Shown: piece after piece, positions 22,308-36,345 of the stretch
Layout: the number at the start of each line of letters is the position of its first letter
Position numbering within the stretch: position 1 is the first letter of the stretch
NCBI GenBank assembly: GCA_025093555.1
Contig: JAIWNF010000069.1
Span: forward strand, 124,001-188,000
DNA: 64,000 nt
Reading direction: 5' to 3'
Source: Circinella umbellata
Taxonomy: Eukaryota > Mucoromycota > Mucoromycetes > Mucorales > Lichtheimiaceae
The notes under the pieces: generated by a model
Database searches by the model: none
The model's input: the letters and a program-made list of their open reading frames with translations, nothing else
Told to the model about the DNA's origin: nothing
Made by a program: the position numbers and the translations under genes

Positions 22308-25300
22308 GTTTATATATATAAATGTGTTGTACGTTTAATTTTTTGGGTAGGGAAAGAGAAAGAAAGAGAGGGAGAAAGAGAAAGTGGGATAAGGTTATTT
22401 GTTGTTTGAGCTGTCAATTTATTATGTTCTTAATTTTCTGGCAGGAGATTCTGATTTGAAATTCACGTCAAAAGGGTTATTCCAGGTTTCTTCTACTTTT
22501 TTTTTATCTTATTGTTAGTCACTAGACTTGTTGTTTCTTTTTTATCGCATGGAATGGTTTTTTGTTTTTCGGCGTGTATGTATGTGTATGTTGTTGCTTG
22601 TTTCAACAAGAAAAAGTGAAGATGGTTAAGACCAAAAAAAAAAGGGAAAAAAAAAGAGCAATAGAAATCGACAAGAGAGAGAGAGAGAAATGGATTAAAT
22701 GAGAACCTACCTTTATATGACAAAAGCCACCTGTGCAACGCGTGACCTATTGATGAAAAAACCCGAAAAGTGACATTTATGGATCATATGAGTTGTTATT
22801 ATAATTTTTTTCGCGCGCGCCAATTTTCATCTTTTTTTTTTTTGATTGATTCTTTTATTTATTTTGGTTCGTTTCTTGTTTTTTTATTCACTATTTTCTT
22901 GATTAATTTTTAATAGTCAACAAAACTGCCAGGAGAAATAATAATAATTACATGTAATTTACAAGAAAAGAGAGTTTATATTTGTTGTATGTGTTTTACT
23001 TTTTTGATGTATATATGTATATGTATGTATGTGTGGGTAATCGAATTTAAGCGGGAAAAAAAATCAACGTTAAAAAAAAATGTTGGGGGGAGGGGAGAGG
23101 GAAGCAACAAGGAACTTTTGCTGCGAAAAAAAAGAGATGCTGATGTTGATATTGATGTTGCTGTGTGTGTATGTTGTTGTGTGTGTGTGAGAAAGTTTAC
23201 TATCTTGAAGTATATAAAAAAAAGAATAATATATATGTATGTGTGTGTGTGTGTGATAATTATGGATTATATCGGAGGGTTAACGCTTTGACCATCTGAG
23301 TAGATCCCGCTTTTGGTTAAGTTTGATAAAAAAAGAGTCCCCTTCTTTGGGAATGTCGCTAGTGGAGTTGCTTAGTTGATACTGTTGCTATAGTAGCAAT
23401 ATATGTAACTATGTTACCACGAGTTTTTTCTAAGCTTAAACAGATTCCTCTATCTTTTACTCTCCCACTCCCCCCAAAAGAAAATATCAATCAAATGATC
23501 TTCTTTTACTTTATTTCTTTTTCCCCGAGTGGGTAATGGCGTGTGCACACTTTTATACATATATATTTCCTGATAAATGATTGGAAATATGTGCATAAAA
23601 AAAAGATTGTACATTGAAATATCGAGTGAGAATAAATGTGTACAGATACTATTTTTTATTTTTTTTGGCATACATTACTTGCAGCTTCTTTATTCTTAAT
23701 AAAAATATTAATAATATAAAAAAAACGCCACATTACGTTTGATTTTTTGTTTAAAGGGTAATGTTGTCCAAATATAGAAAAGTCGCGCAATCCATCTAAT
23801 TTCATTCGGTACTATGAATTTATCTTTTTTAAAAGAAAACATTGACCATTTTTGTTTTATATGTAATTAATGATTATACAAATGACCTTATTTTTTTTTA
23901 ATTATAATAGGAATCTCTTTGTAATAATAATAATAATAAACATCGAGCTTTATTTTTCTTATGATATTTATTTAAAAAGCATAATAATAAAGTTACTACA
24001 AGAACAAAAAAAAAGTAGTTAGCAGAAGTAATAGTGGTACAAAAAGCTATCAAATAATATATAATAAGACTTTGTTGCTCGATATAGATAACCAAAACGT
24101 GAATACGAATGATTTCTTGTATTGTGTGATCATAAATGATAGTTATAATTTATATCTGTGTGTGTCAAACTTTCTCCCTTCCCTTTTTTTTTCCCTTTCA
24201 TTGTTGTTGTACATGTGTTCTAATATATTTTTATTTTTTTTTTACTTTCCACTTGAAAATGACAGGTATTGTATGTTTCCTAAGAATGAATATATTGATG
24301 ACATTATTATGTAATGACTTATTGAAATAATTCAGGAAAGAGAGAAGGCTTTTTTTTATTATTTTACAGTATGTAACACTTTATTTATCTTTTTTGGCAT
24401 GTCACTTGCCAACTTCCGTTTATTATTCCCTCTCCTTTTTTGATCCAAATATCTGGATTTGGGAAGAATCAACATAAGAAAATAAAAAGGAAAACAATCA
24501 GATAAATAAAAAAAAAACCATGATAAACGGAAATGATAAAGTAACGCATTAAAAAATAGAAGTTTAAGAAGTCTAAGCAATCATTACTTTACTTGCTATC
24601 ATTTTATATAGAAAAGTTGATTTTTAATATCCATCATGTTTTAGTTAGTTTTGTTGCCATTCATTTTATATACTATCTTTTGTTCTTTTACTTGACAATT
24701 ATTTTCATAAATATATATATTATAATAAAAATGAGGGCTTTTTTTTTTCATTACTCAAATATGAATTATAGTTTCAAATTCTCCTCCTACTCTACATGAA
24801 CAAACACTTCTCGGCCACCTTCCAGCGTTTTCTTTTGTGAATATCATAATATAAAAACAAAGTTATGGTTACCCACAATTTATTCCTCTTCCTCTTCCTC
24901 CTCCTCCCCCCTTCTGCTGGTGCACAAAAAAAAACTTTGTGCAACAGATTTTTTGAGGACTTCAAAGAAGAAGTAAAATTGACTGCTTAATTGATAAAAA
25001 GCGATATACAGTATAATGAAAGAATTGTACAAATGTAACAAAATAATGTCAAATCGAACAATACCCGATTTACAAATCCGCACCTTTTTTTTTTTTTAGA
25101 AACCTCTCGTTCGCTCGTGTTGATGCATAATATCATGGAAAAAGGTTGAATATATAGTATATATGTTCGCATATACCCGAGAAACTGTTTGTTTTTCATT
25201 ATGCAACCCATTCCCATCAATCCATTTGCTTTTGTTTTTCTCTGTCTCCCCCGTCCCATCCCATCCCCCTTTTTTTTTACTCCCCCAAATTACTTTTGTT

Positions 25301-28300
25301 GCCGTGGGTTTACTTTTTTAAGGAAAACAAGTTTAGAAAGATGCGCGGAGAACAAGTAATAATTTTTTTTCAAAAAAGTTAACTGACAATAAAGAAGTAC
25401 AAGTATAATAATAAGACTCCTATGGTCTCTCGTTATTATAAAAAAAAGTTCTGAGAAAACAAGATGAAGGAAAACAAAGTTCGGGGAGTGGGCCGACGTT
25501 TGGATCTTTATTATGAGTAGTAATACTAGTACAGAAAACAAACTATTATTATTATGATTCTTATTGTGTTTATAGGGATTATTTATTACGTTACGTATCA
25601 GTAAATTAGAAACGGAAGTTTGATCAATCATGTCATTTGATAAGAAATTTATCATCTTTTCCCCATTTTGATTATAACTTTTTTTCTAATATTAACTAAT
25701 CAATTATTCATTCTATTATTTTTACTATTTCTACTATTGCGATTTTCTATTGAAATGTTAAATATATATATATATATATATATTGTATATAGATGTCCAC
25801 ATAACTACTGCTAAGCAAGCAAAAATAAGAACCTTTTTTTTTGTTACATCACATTTTTGTTGTTGCTGTTGTTGGTCAAGCCCACAAACATGTAGTACAT
25901 ATACTAACTAGTATTTACTTCCTCATACACAATTAAGTACAAGCCTTCTATTATTTTCCTAAAGTGGATTATTGTTGTCATATTCATTATTAAGGATATT
26001 GAAAATATATGATTTTCCCTTTTTTTTACACATGAATAATAACAATATATGATAATCATTTGATAAAAACCATTCTGTTAAGTGTATAAATAAAAGATAC
26101 ATATATTATTAGATATTTGGGGGGGGGGGCGACTGGTTTTTTTTTGGGGGGGAGAAGAGGAGATTGAATTAAGAGAAGAAGAATATATAGCTATTAAAAA
26201 TTGTTTTTAATGCAAGTATAGATTGTAACAACAACTTATTCATATGTTTTTAGTAGTATTATTGTAACACAATTATTACCCAAAATAATGATAACTTGTA
26301 TATTTTGTATGGTACATTGTTATCTGAGGCTTAGCTGTCAAACAATCCCATCAAAATAAAAGGAAAAGATTACACTAAAATAATAACAAGCTTTTTTTTA
26401 CTACACAAGTTCTTTCCTTTTTATAAATTATATGCGCAATGATATCCCATCACACGCATGTTTAACTTTGATAATAATAATAAACCCAAGACTATGTATT
26501 TTTATATTTTTCACTCGTCTCATATAACTTTTTAATTATGCGTCGTACTTCATGTCTTTTTTTTTTTCTCACTCTCATTTTATTTTATTTTATTTTGTAT
26601 TAATCGTTTAGGCGAAAATCTTATAAAGTTAAGTTTCTTTTCAAAAAATAAAGTTTTTGAACTTTCTGTTCTCTCTCTCTCTCTCTTTCTCACTTTTTTT
26701 TCCCTTCTAATTGGAATCTTTGGTTATAAAATGATAGAATGTAACAAAGAGAAGTTTCTTTGTGATACTTTACATCTGGTCTTATCGACATGTGTTTAAT
26801 TTGGGGGGAGGAGAAGATTCAAGAGAAAGAGAGAAAAACACTGAACGCGATGAGTGGTGGGAGATAAAAAAAAACACAATGATTATATGTGATCAGTGCA
26901 TCAACGTTTTTTTCTTTTTGGTCTTTGTATCATAATATTGTACATGAAAATCAAAGATATCACATGGATAATATAATAGTAATAGTTAGAACATATATAA
27001 CAGTAAAAAAAAAAGGGGGGAGATGGGTTGGACAGCATTTGTAATTTACACATAGCACTTTTTGAAACGGGGTGTGAGAAAGTTCCGAATTCTTGGTTAA
27101 ATTTCGAAATAAGACCGAGATTGGGGGGGAGAGAGAGAGAGAGAAGAAACGAAAAAATATGGGCAAATATGAATGATTCATATGTTACATATGTACATTC
27201 CTGTATATTTTAAATACATTAGCTAGTAGTTTATAATATACTATCATCACTGACAACAACAACAACAACAACAACACCAGTAAACTTTAAGTATATTTAT
27301 AAATCATGTTGGGGTAGGGGAAAAATGAACGAGAAAAAGTTTATGATACGCGATCGAGAATATATAAGTCGTCGGGTTATTTTTTTTTTCTTACGCAATC
27401 AACAACAAGATTATGTTATGGGAATATCATCGAGAAAAAGGTTGGATGATCTTTTTTGATAGTCCCTGAAACTTTTTGCTGAGTAAGCTTAATACATATT
27501 AAGAATGATGAACCATGCTTATAAATAGGTGAGTCTGATTTGTTATTGATAATGATAATGATGATAATAAAAGTTGTCACTGATCGGGTACGACCGTACT
27601 TTCCAATTTTTTTTATAACATACGTACTTTACAAAAAAACATTAGAAAGAAAAAAAAAAGGTTCGATGACAACCTATGCTACTACGTATAGATGGTGTGT
27701 CTGTATAGAGATTTTTTTTTGTATACGTGTGCATAAATGTGTAATCTCTCTTTCTTAAAAAAAAGATCCACACAATTCTTTGTATAAATAGAAAGATCAA
27801 TTGCAATAGATGATCAATAAATGAATGAAAAATTATGCTCTTAGACCCCATAGCATATAATATTGTATACTGTTTATATGTATCTAAGAAATATTAATTC
27901 TATATCTAAATAATGAGCCTTTCTTCTTCAACTTTTATTATCGTCGCTTTCTAGGTAGTAAAAAACGACAGGTATGGATTAGGGGTTTCTTTTTACTTTT
28001 GCTTTAAAAAGAAAGTCGAAGAATAAAAAGAAAATGAAAGAAATAAAAAATGGGTTGTCCCCCATTTCCTTTTCCCATAAGGAAGATGAGTGGGAAGGTG
28101 TACAACGATACCTCCAGCCATTCCCAAAAAACGCGGGCACGTGATCTAACAAAATCAAAAAAAAAATACTTTCCGTCTTTTGTATGCATTGAGAAATGAA
28201 GAACAATTTTAGTGCCAACATTTCTTTTAGTAACAAATTTAATATGAATTTAAATAAAAAGTATTGAAAAAATTAAAAAGTTGATGAAGAATAAGAAAAC

Positions 28301-30798
28301 GACTATGGTTATATGTATCGAGTGGATGGGAGCATGTCTATTAGATGATGTAATATTATAATCTATGTGTAAAATAGTGCGTCACTTTATAATGTATTAT
28401 ATTCATCCGAGTATCTGTTTATATCTAACTAAGTATCGAACTGGAAAGATGTAGAAAATGTTCTAACAGTTTGAGAGCAGTACATATATGACATGTCACA
28501 ATTTTGATGCTTTGCTTAATTATAAAATATTGGCGTACGTATCAAAATAATCATACTCTAATTATTTTGAAAAGGGGAGTTGTAGCTCATGTAATATAAT
28601 AGTTGGTATTTTTGATGCCTCATTTCTTATTGCTATTATTTTTTCTTAAATAAAATATTTTATGAGCAAAAGATAGTGGCATATATTTCTTTTCCAATTA
28701 TTAAACGTATAACTTTTATTTACGTATTACTGAATTAATAAGTAGCTGTATGGTCATTAATATTAAAAAATCGCTGTCTTTTAAGAACGCTGACAAGTTT
28801 ATCGCTTGTTTCATATTTATTTATATGTATCACGAGCATTTACACTTTTACAGAATTAAAACGATTATTTTTACGGATGGTTTTGTTGTCAATGAAAAAA
28901 AAAAGATTATTACGTAGTACGTAATTTTAATCACTTGTATTGAAAATGATTTTCCAGTTTAAGAATGATAAAATATAATGTACTCACGATCTACAACAGA
29001 TTTTCTACTAATATTTTTAACAAAATGTATATATTGTTACTATAAAAAAATAACCAAAATAATAATTTCTTTTTGCCTATTCAGTGACACTCGTCTCGTT
29101 TATTTTCAATAAGTTATCGTTGGAGCTACTTAACTAGAAGATGTCGATGTGGTTTTTTTTTGTTTGAAGACACTAAGAATTGCATAAAGCAGTTTTTTCA
29201 ACCTCATGATTTAACTCAGAATATAAAGATATAAATACAGTCGAATATAATCTTCATCATTTTCTTTTTATTCTCTCTCTTTTATAACTATCATCATACA
29301 CTGTATAGCACATATTGTAGATTCTCGTATTTTTTTTAACATTTCTATTATCTCAGCCAATAAGTCATAAATCATCCAGTCTATCCTTCTTGTATCGAAT
29401 TTCTACTGGTTCAACGTCCCCATCCGGTTTTTCTTCTGGTACTACTCGTAGGATACGTACCCTGGTTTTTTTCAATTATGTCTCTTCTGGTTAACAAGAT
29501 TATCCTGAATAAGATCAATGTTTTTAAGCTATTATTGTCGGTTTCTTTTTAATGGTCAAGTGGGTTGTCAGTCTATATTTTCGTTACTGTCACACTGGTT
29601 ACAAGTGCCATTTATTACTTTTCAAACGATACATTGTTCAGAGTAAGTAATTATTATGGTTCTATTTTTGGTTACGGATGATGATGAAAATTATATGTCA
29701 TATTCATATACAGAAGACTAACTTTGAATATATCTTTTTTTTTTTTGCTCTGATTCATCGGGGGTAGGTCCTTTGGACCTGCTCCATTTTTTATACACTA
29801 GATCCTTAGAAAGACAACGATCGATAACGAAGAGCATTTATGTTGCTTCTTTCTGGATTTTAAAATTTGTGAGCATGTTGTCAGAACCTTCGACTGGTCT
29901 AGGGACCAATTACTTCTGTCCTTCAGGACTTCTGTACACTTGAGTAGTCCTATGCTTAAAAACGTGTATAAACTGATTTCTTATTCTCTTCAGTTTTTGG
30001 GAGAAAACAAAAATAGTAACTCTTTGGGTAGCACTACAATGTTTCACAAAAAATATTATTTACTCTTAGATTAGATGTTATTGTGCCATTATATACTGTT
30101 TCCATACAACCATTTATTGACATTTCGATCTATCAATAACTTTTTTTAAGTCTTATTGCAAATGCCTTAGTAAACAACGCGCGGCTTTTTTATATGTAGT
30201 ATGATGGTGTTTATAATGTATATATATTAATATTATTCAGGTTTATTGATATAGCCATGGTACATAACTAAATAAAAAAAAGGATGGTCATGGCTTCATA
30301 TAGAATAAGTCACTTATCAACAATTACGTAGTATACTACGATTTTTAGCATTACTATATATAAACCTTTTAATTCGATTATCTTTCGCTATTCAATTTTT
30401 GCTTAAGTGCTTGTCATGATAGTAGCATAAGTAAAAAGTTGGATATTTTACTTTTCATTATACAAGTACAATAAAAAAAAGTAGAGTCATGAAGTATACT
30501 TATAAGGCATACAAGTATAAAAATATATATAACCTTTCATTTGAAGTATTTTTGATGTTGAAACATATTTATTATACAGGATGGATATGTATATATTCTT
30601 TAATAATGAATAAAATAATATGATACGCTTATCAGACAACTGAGTAGAAAGTCTACTTTTTTTTTGAGCCCTTTAAATATGTTATGATAACCTTTTCCTT
30701 TTTTCTAACTCCCAATTCCAGCAAAAAAAAAACAATTCCTTCAGACAAGCTTGATACAAAGATTATTATTAGTAGTAACTATTTTCAAAAATTATTTA
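22308..30798. other. 8.5-kb gene-free region upstream of the homeobox gene
   Basis: I found no exon chain, tRNA or spliceosomal RNA here. The content is A/T homopolymers, (TA)n at about 25767-25788, (GT)n near 23170-23250, a G10 run at 26119, an AAC repeat at 27257-27275, and scattered TACGTA. It holds the promoter of the homeobox gene on the left and the 3' flank of UTP15 on the right. One degenerate coding-like patch is listed separately (29360-29960). Confidence 0.5.
29360..29960 (-). pseudogene. Degenerate coding-like relic, unidentified
   Basis: This patch is visibly richer in G+C than its flanks and yields protein-like minus-strand pieces separated by stops: RILRVVPEEKPDGDVEPVEI near 29400-29455 and LSKDLVYKKWSRSKGPTPDE near 29760-29830. 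No family was recognised; an old transposon is the most likely source. Confidence 0.25.
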
Positions 30799-32799
30799 TT
30801 ATTGTGCTTTTACTTTTTCGATATTAGATAATGCAGGTGTAGTTGATGATAATGAATTGGAGGATGATGGTAATGATGATAATGATGATGATGAAGTGGT
30901 AGATTTTGCGAATAACATGTCTAATGCAGCCATAGATTGAATCAAATCCTTTTGTAAATCAATTTCCCCATTTACTTTACGTGACAGTTTCCGTAATAAG
31001 TCGTCAATAAGTGGTGATTGACCCAATACAGGTCCATAAATATCTAATGAAAAAAAAATTGATGATATAATTAATATTATTAGTTGATTCCTATCACTCG
31101 AGATTTTCTCTTTGGTGTTCTTCATTTCTTCCCCCTTATGTTGTATGTGCAAAACCTGACTATCCCCTTGTTTTTAGTTTTCACAAAGAATATAAATATA
31201 TATTCTTACCAAGTAATATTTCAGAAACATCCACCAATAAATTTGTATAGCTCGGTGTATTAATATGTCGAATTAAAAATGTAACCAAAGGTTCCAATGA
31301 AACATCATCTCGACCTGATAATGATGATTCTAATACTTGACGATGCATTAATTCTTGTAACATGGCTGTTACCAATCCAGCTTGTCTTTGTGTTGGTCCC
31401 AATACAGCATCCAATGCATTATGATATTCATGTTGTTTCAAAAACTTGTCATATTTAGCTAATTTAGCACGACGTCTACGTTCCACTGTAAAATCGGCTG
31501 CATCTCCCATACTTGATTGACCTCGCATAAAGTATTGATAGGTACCTGATCGAATATAATCTTGACTCTTTTTGGTTGTTGCCTTTTCTTCACTCTTATA
31601 TTGTCTTTGACGAACAGATAATAAACCATTTGCCATACCAGCTACAAGATGACTATCATCGGGTGATAATGCCACACTCATAACAGGTGCTGGGTATTTA
31701 ATGCTGTGAACAACCTTATAATCTTGTACATTGTGAATTTTGACGTGATGATCCAATGAACCGGTTAATAAACGTGATGCACTACTATTAAAAGCCAAAC
31801 TAGTGATTGTCTTTTGATGGTTGGAAATAGCATGAATACATCGTCCACCGGCCAATAAATCCCAGACTTTGAGTGTAGGACCACCTGCTGATACAACGGC
31901 AGATCCTCCGCCTGGATACATTAAAATGGATTCAACTGGTGCACCATGTTGCATTGTCATAACACTGCTATTTGTTCTTGTATCAAATAATTTAACAGTT
32001 TGATCATAAGAGCCTGTTAAGATCAAATTGGGATTATCATCGCTAACTACACCTGCTCGAACATAATCTTCATGTTCTTCGAATACATGAACACTGGATT
32101 CAGAGGGTATATCCCAAAGACGAACTGTTTGATCGTCTGAGGCAGAAAGTACATGTGTTTTGTCATTTGAGAATCGTGCAACATGAACAGGCCTAATGTG
32201 TAAGTGTTTTTTTTTGTTAGTAATCTATATCTATTCAAATTTATACCCCTTTATCTCCCTCTTTTTTTTTGAACAAAACAAAAACATATATTTAATTCCA
32301 ATTATTTCTTACATTGAATGTGCTCGGAAAGTTCGAAGAATAGCACGTGAATTAACATCAAACATTTGTACTAAACCAGTACCATCGCCTGCAACAATCA
32401 GTTTACCGTCTTGTCTAAATGATCCAGAATAAGCAATATCTTTAAATCGTGAAATAGTTTTTTTGGCTTGATGTGTTTTTGAAGAATAGATTTGTACACG
32501 TGCAGAAGAAGATACAGCAAAATCGTGTGGTGATACAGGTGAGAAATTTATGGATGTGACACTGCCATATTCTTTAATCAAGATTGGAGACTACAGAAAG
32601 AGAGAGAGAGATATTTTTAGATATAAGAGAAATTGATCAGTTTTACTTGATTCTATTTTCGATCCTTTGAATTTTTTAAACAAGAACAACAAAAAAAAAA
32701 TTATAAAATTACCTTGAAACGTTTCCAATATTTTGCTTCTGGAGTTTCTTTATATAAAACTCGAGGATTCTTTTTAATAACCAATTTTTGATAATCCAT
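30799..32799 (-). CDS. UTP15: U3 snoRNP-associated WD40 protein UTP15
   Basis: Four exons in phase (32799-32713, 32590-32313, 32192-31210, 31043-30799) encode 530 residues, the expected size. UTP15 is part of the t-UTP/UtpA subcomplex of the small-subunit processome, needed for early 18S rRNA processing and linked to rDNA transcription in the nucleolus. The N-terminus MDYQKLVIKKNPRVLYKETP is characteristic. WD40 blades follow (SVTSINFSPVSPHDFAVSSS, LSASDDQTVRLWDI, LTGSYDQTVKLFDT, LTGSLDHHVKIHNV), then the C-terminal UTP15 domain (KLAKYDKFLKQHEYHNALDA to the end), finishing in a Ser-rich tail. The gene is divergent from RPL28 with 215 bp between the two start codons. Confidence 0.95.
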
Positions 32800-33014
32800 G
32801 GTAAACTGTATAATAAAGATAACTCTCTCTCGCTATTTTTTTTTTGTCTACTACCCGCACTATTCAAGCATAAAAGTAAAAAACAAGCCACATATAGCTG
32901 TTAAAGCAGCGGTGTTGGAAAACTAGGTGAGTTTCGATCGCGTGGAAGGGAGTTGTATTGATTTTGGAAATTGTGAAAGCTGTGATAACTCCCCTTCTCT
33001 AATTATCGACCAAC
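32800..33014. promoter_or_regulatory. Shared divergent promoter of UTP15 and RPL28
   Basis: Only 215 bp separate the UTP15 ATG (32799) from the RPL28 ATG (33015), so both promoters must lie here or within the first introns. It has pyrimidine-rich tracts and a TTTCGATCGCG stretch near 32932. No canonical TATA box stands out. Confidence 0.6.
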
Positions 33015-33520
33015 ATGGTGAGTAACTAATAAGAGAACTAACTTAACAAAGGAGCAATGGATAAAAAGGAAAAAAAAAAGAATGAATGAGAAATAGATGG
33101 ATAGATAGATAGTTGGATGGATGAATAGAAAACTATTAGATGGATCGATTGAATTTATACGAAACGCGAATGGATTCGAATTTTTTGATACGCACGACAT
33201 TTTACAACACAACCGAATACGAATTATACTCAATTTCTCTTTTTTCTCTTTCAATTTATCTTTTCAAAATGTTATAGCCTACCAGACTTCATCACAACAG
33301 AAAGAAGCGTGGACACGTTTCCGCCGGTCACGGTCGTGTTGGTAATTATTATAATTATTACTACTCTTTATAATTCGGACGAGGTTTTTCTTTTCAAAAA
33401 TAATTAATTAAACTTCAATGTAATAATTAAATTTGAATAGGTAAGCACCGCAAGCATCCCGGTGGTCGTGGTCTTGCTGGTGGTCAACACCATCACCGTA
33501 TCAACATGGATAAGTACCAT

Positions 33521-33554
<34 letters not shown>

Positions 33555-34008
33555 TCCACTTGAAGCGCAACGCCTACTGGAAGCCCATTGTCAATCTTGA
33601 CAAGATCTGGTCTTTGGCTGGTGAAGGTGTCCGTGAAAAGTACAAGAACACTGAAAAGGTTCCTGTCGTTGATGCCTTGGAAAACGTAAGTTTTATATAT
33701 ACATATATATATATTATGGTTAAATATTATCATTATATATTTCAGTAACTAAAAATAATTTTATGTACATAATTAAAACATCTTTAGGGTTATGCCAAGG
33801 TTTTGGCCAAGGGTTCCGTTTCTCAACCCGTCATTGTCCGTACCCGTTTCGTCTCCCGTCGCGCTGAAGAAAAGATCAAGGCTGCTGGTGGTGGTAAGTT
33901 TTTACAACATTAATATTTTTAAGGGGGAGGATTAGATATGAATATATTTGCTAATATAACTTTTTATTATTTAAATTGTTGTTTATAGCCGTCGAATTGA
34001 TTGCTTAA
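33015..34008 (+). CDS. RPL28: 60S ribosomal protein L28 (uL15, L27a)
   Basis: uL15 is a component of the large ribosomal subunit. Five exons in phase (33015-33017, 33278-33341, 33441-33685, 33788-33893, 33989-34008) encode 145 residues. The first coding exon is only the ATG, followed at once by a GTGAGT donor, a layout common in ribosomal protein genes. Diagnostic segments are [54 protein letters not shown] and a C-terminus ending AVELIA. Codon use is more G/C-ending (AAG, GTC, CGT) than in neighbouring genes, consistent with high expression. Divergent from UTP15. Confidence 0.96.
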
Positions 34009-34553
34009 ATAAAAAAATAATAAGCTATGTACAAAAAATTAATAATAATAAAAAGAAAACAAGGCATGGTTTTTTCTTTTTTATTATATATGTGTTTGTT
34101 TATATGATATGAATTATATGGTGGTGAAATCAAAAATGAATATATAAACATATAAATTTATATTATTTATTTGAAAAAAATTATAATAAGGAGGAATGCA
34201 AAATGAGGAGACAATGGGTTTCTTTTTTTTTTAAACAGATATAGAGGAAAGGAGGAGTTGAGACTTATTTAACAATTTGTTTTTGATTTTGTTTCTGATT
34301 TGGATATTATGAACTATATACTACTTTAATGGAAACACAGGGGCAGTAAAGGGAGGAAAAAGGGGATAGTGAAAAAAGTGAGTTTACAGAAAAAAAAAGG
34401 AGGAAGGGGTAAAGAGGTATTTTCTTTTGCTCTGTTTTATTTGATAATAATAATAGAAACAATATATATATATATTTATGATGTGAAAATGAAATGAATG
34501 ATATGGAATAGAATGGTGAGAAATGAAATGAAAATGATATATAGTTATATTAA
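34009..34553. other. Convergent 3' flanks of RPL28 and Ub-Ub-AN1
   Basis: A/T-rich non-coding sequence between two convergent genes, with several AATAAA-like signals after RPL28. No gene seen. Confidence 0.6.
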
Positions 34554-35303
<750 letters not shown>

Positions 35304-35460
35304 TTAAAATATATTTATAGAATATAAAGAAACGTTGAGGAGCAGTATATGTATATAAATAAATATATATATATATATGTATGTATAAGAGAAGGTAGAA
35401 AAAAAAATGTTTTTTTTTTAAAAAAAAAAGAAGAAACAAGAAGCCCAAAGTATGTGTAGG

Positions 35461-35469
35461 CTTTATATA
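35461..35469 (-). promoter_or_regulatory. Putative TATA box of the Ub-Ub-AN1 gene
   Basis: Minus strand TATATAAAG, about 160 bp upstream of the ATG at 35300. The long AT-rich leader makes other choices possible. Confidence 0.4.
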
Positions 35470-35828
35470 GCTTTTTTTTTCTTTAAAAGAATGATTAGAA
35501 ATGAATTAATGAGGCTATAAGAGGGTAATCCTTTTTTTGTCTCCGCCCTGAAAATCATAATAATTGGTTTTTCCTTGTGGCAGGAACCAATCAGGTAAAT
35601 AAGAAATTGCTCGAAGTTTAGAAGATTTAGAAACAAAAAAAAACATACGTAATCTATTAAAAAATCAACTTCCATTGTTTGGAAAATTATTTTCGTTTTA
35701 TTGTTCTGCCGAATTACTGATCAAAAATGGAAATAATCAACAACCAACAACTGACAAGCTCAATTTGTTTCTATAGTGATTTCTTTTTTTTTTAGTACCT
35801 TGTTTAAGAATTTGTATTATTTTTGCTT

Positions 35829-35843
35829 GTTACCCAGGGCAAC
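35829..35843. promoter_or_regulatory. X-box-like RFX site
   Basis: GTTACCCAGGGCAAC fits the RFX X-box pattern GTNRCC-N0-3-RGYAAC with a 3-bp spacer. It lies about 500 bp upstream of both divergent genes. Functional use is inferred only from the match. Confidence 0.4.
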
Positions 35844-36217
35844 AATAATAAAATGTGGACTGGGATCTCTTTCTTTTTATTTATTTATTTAGAATTTGTC
35901 AATAATAACTTAAATTATCACTTTTTAAGGTTTACTATTATTACTGAATATCATGATAATATGATAATGATTATGATGACCATTCAAGCGGGAAATAATA
36001 TAAAAGCAAGAGTAGTTTCAAGTAAAAACATAAATAAACAAGTCTTTCTTGTACTCTATACTTCTCCTCCCCCAGAAATCCTTTACCCCCCTGAGAGATT
36101 ATTATCACACAAAACACATATTAATTACAAAGAGTGATATATCAACAAGAGTAAAAAAAAAGTTGATGGATATAAAAGTGTATAGCGTCATACGACCACT
36201 ATGGGGCATCATTTTGA

Positions 36218-36224
36218 TGAGTCA
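36218..36224 (+). promoter_or_regulatory. TGAGTCA (Gcn4/AP-1-type) site
   Basis: TGAGTCA occurs 122 bp before the eEF1B-gamma start codon and about 50 bp before its TATA box, a suitable place for a bZIP activator site. Confidence 0.4.
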
Positions 36225-36270
36225 CTTTTGGTTGGCTCGCAGCCGCAGCATAACTTGTACCCAAATTGGC

Positions 36271-36277
36271 TATAAAG
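36271..36277 (+). promoter_or_regulatory. TATA box of eEF1B-gamma
   Basis: TATAAAG, 69 bp before the ATG at 36346, in the GC-richer proximal promoter. Confidence 0.5.
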
Positions 36278-36345
36278 TCCGTCTTTTCTTCAGCGGCATG
36301 ATGATTGTCCTATCTTTTTTTTTCATTTTTCTTTGAAAATAAAAA

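Noticed and set aside
22308..30798. tRNA or spliceosomal RNA genes in the long gene-free region
   Set aside because: Searched by eye for tRNA B-box GGTTCRANNCC with paired arms and for U1, U2, U4, U5 and U6 signatures; none found.
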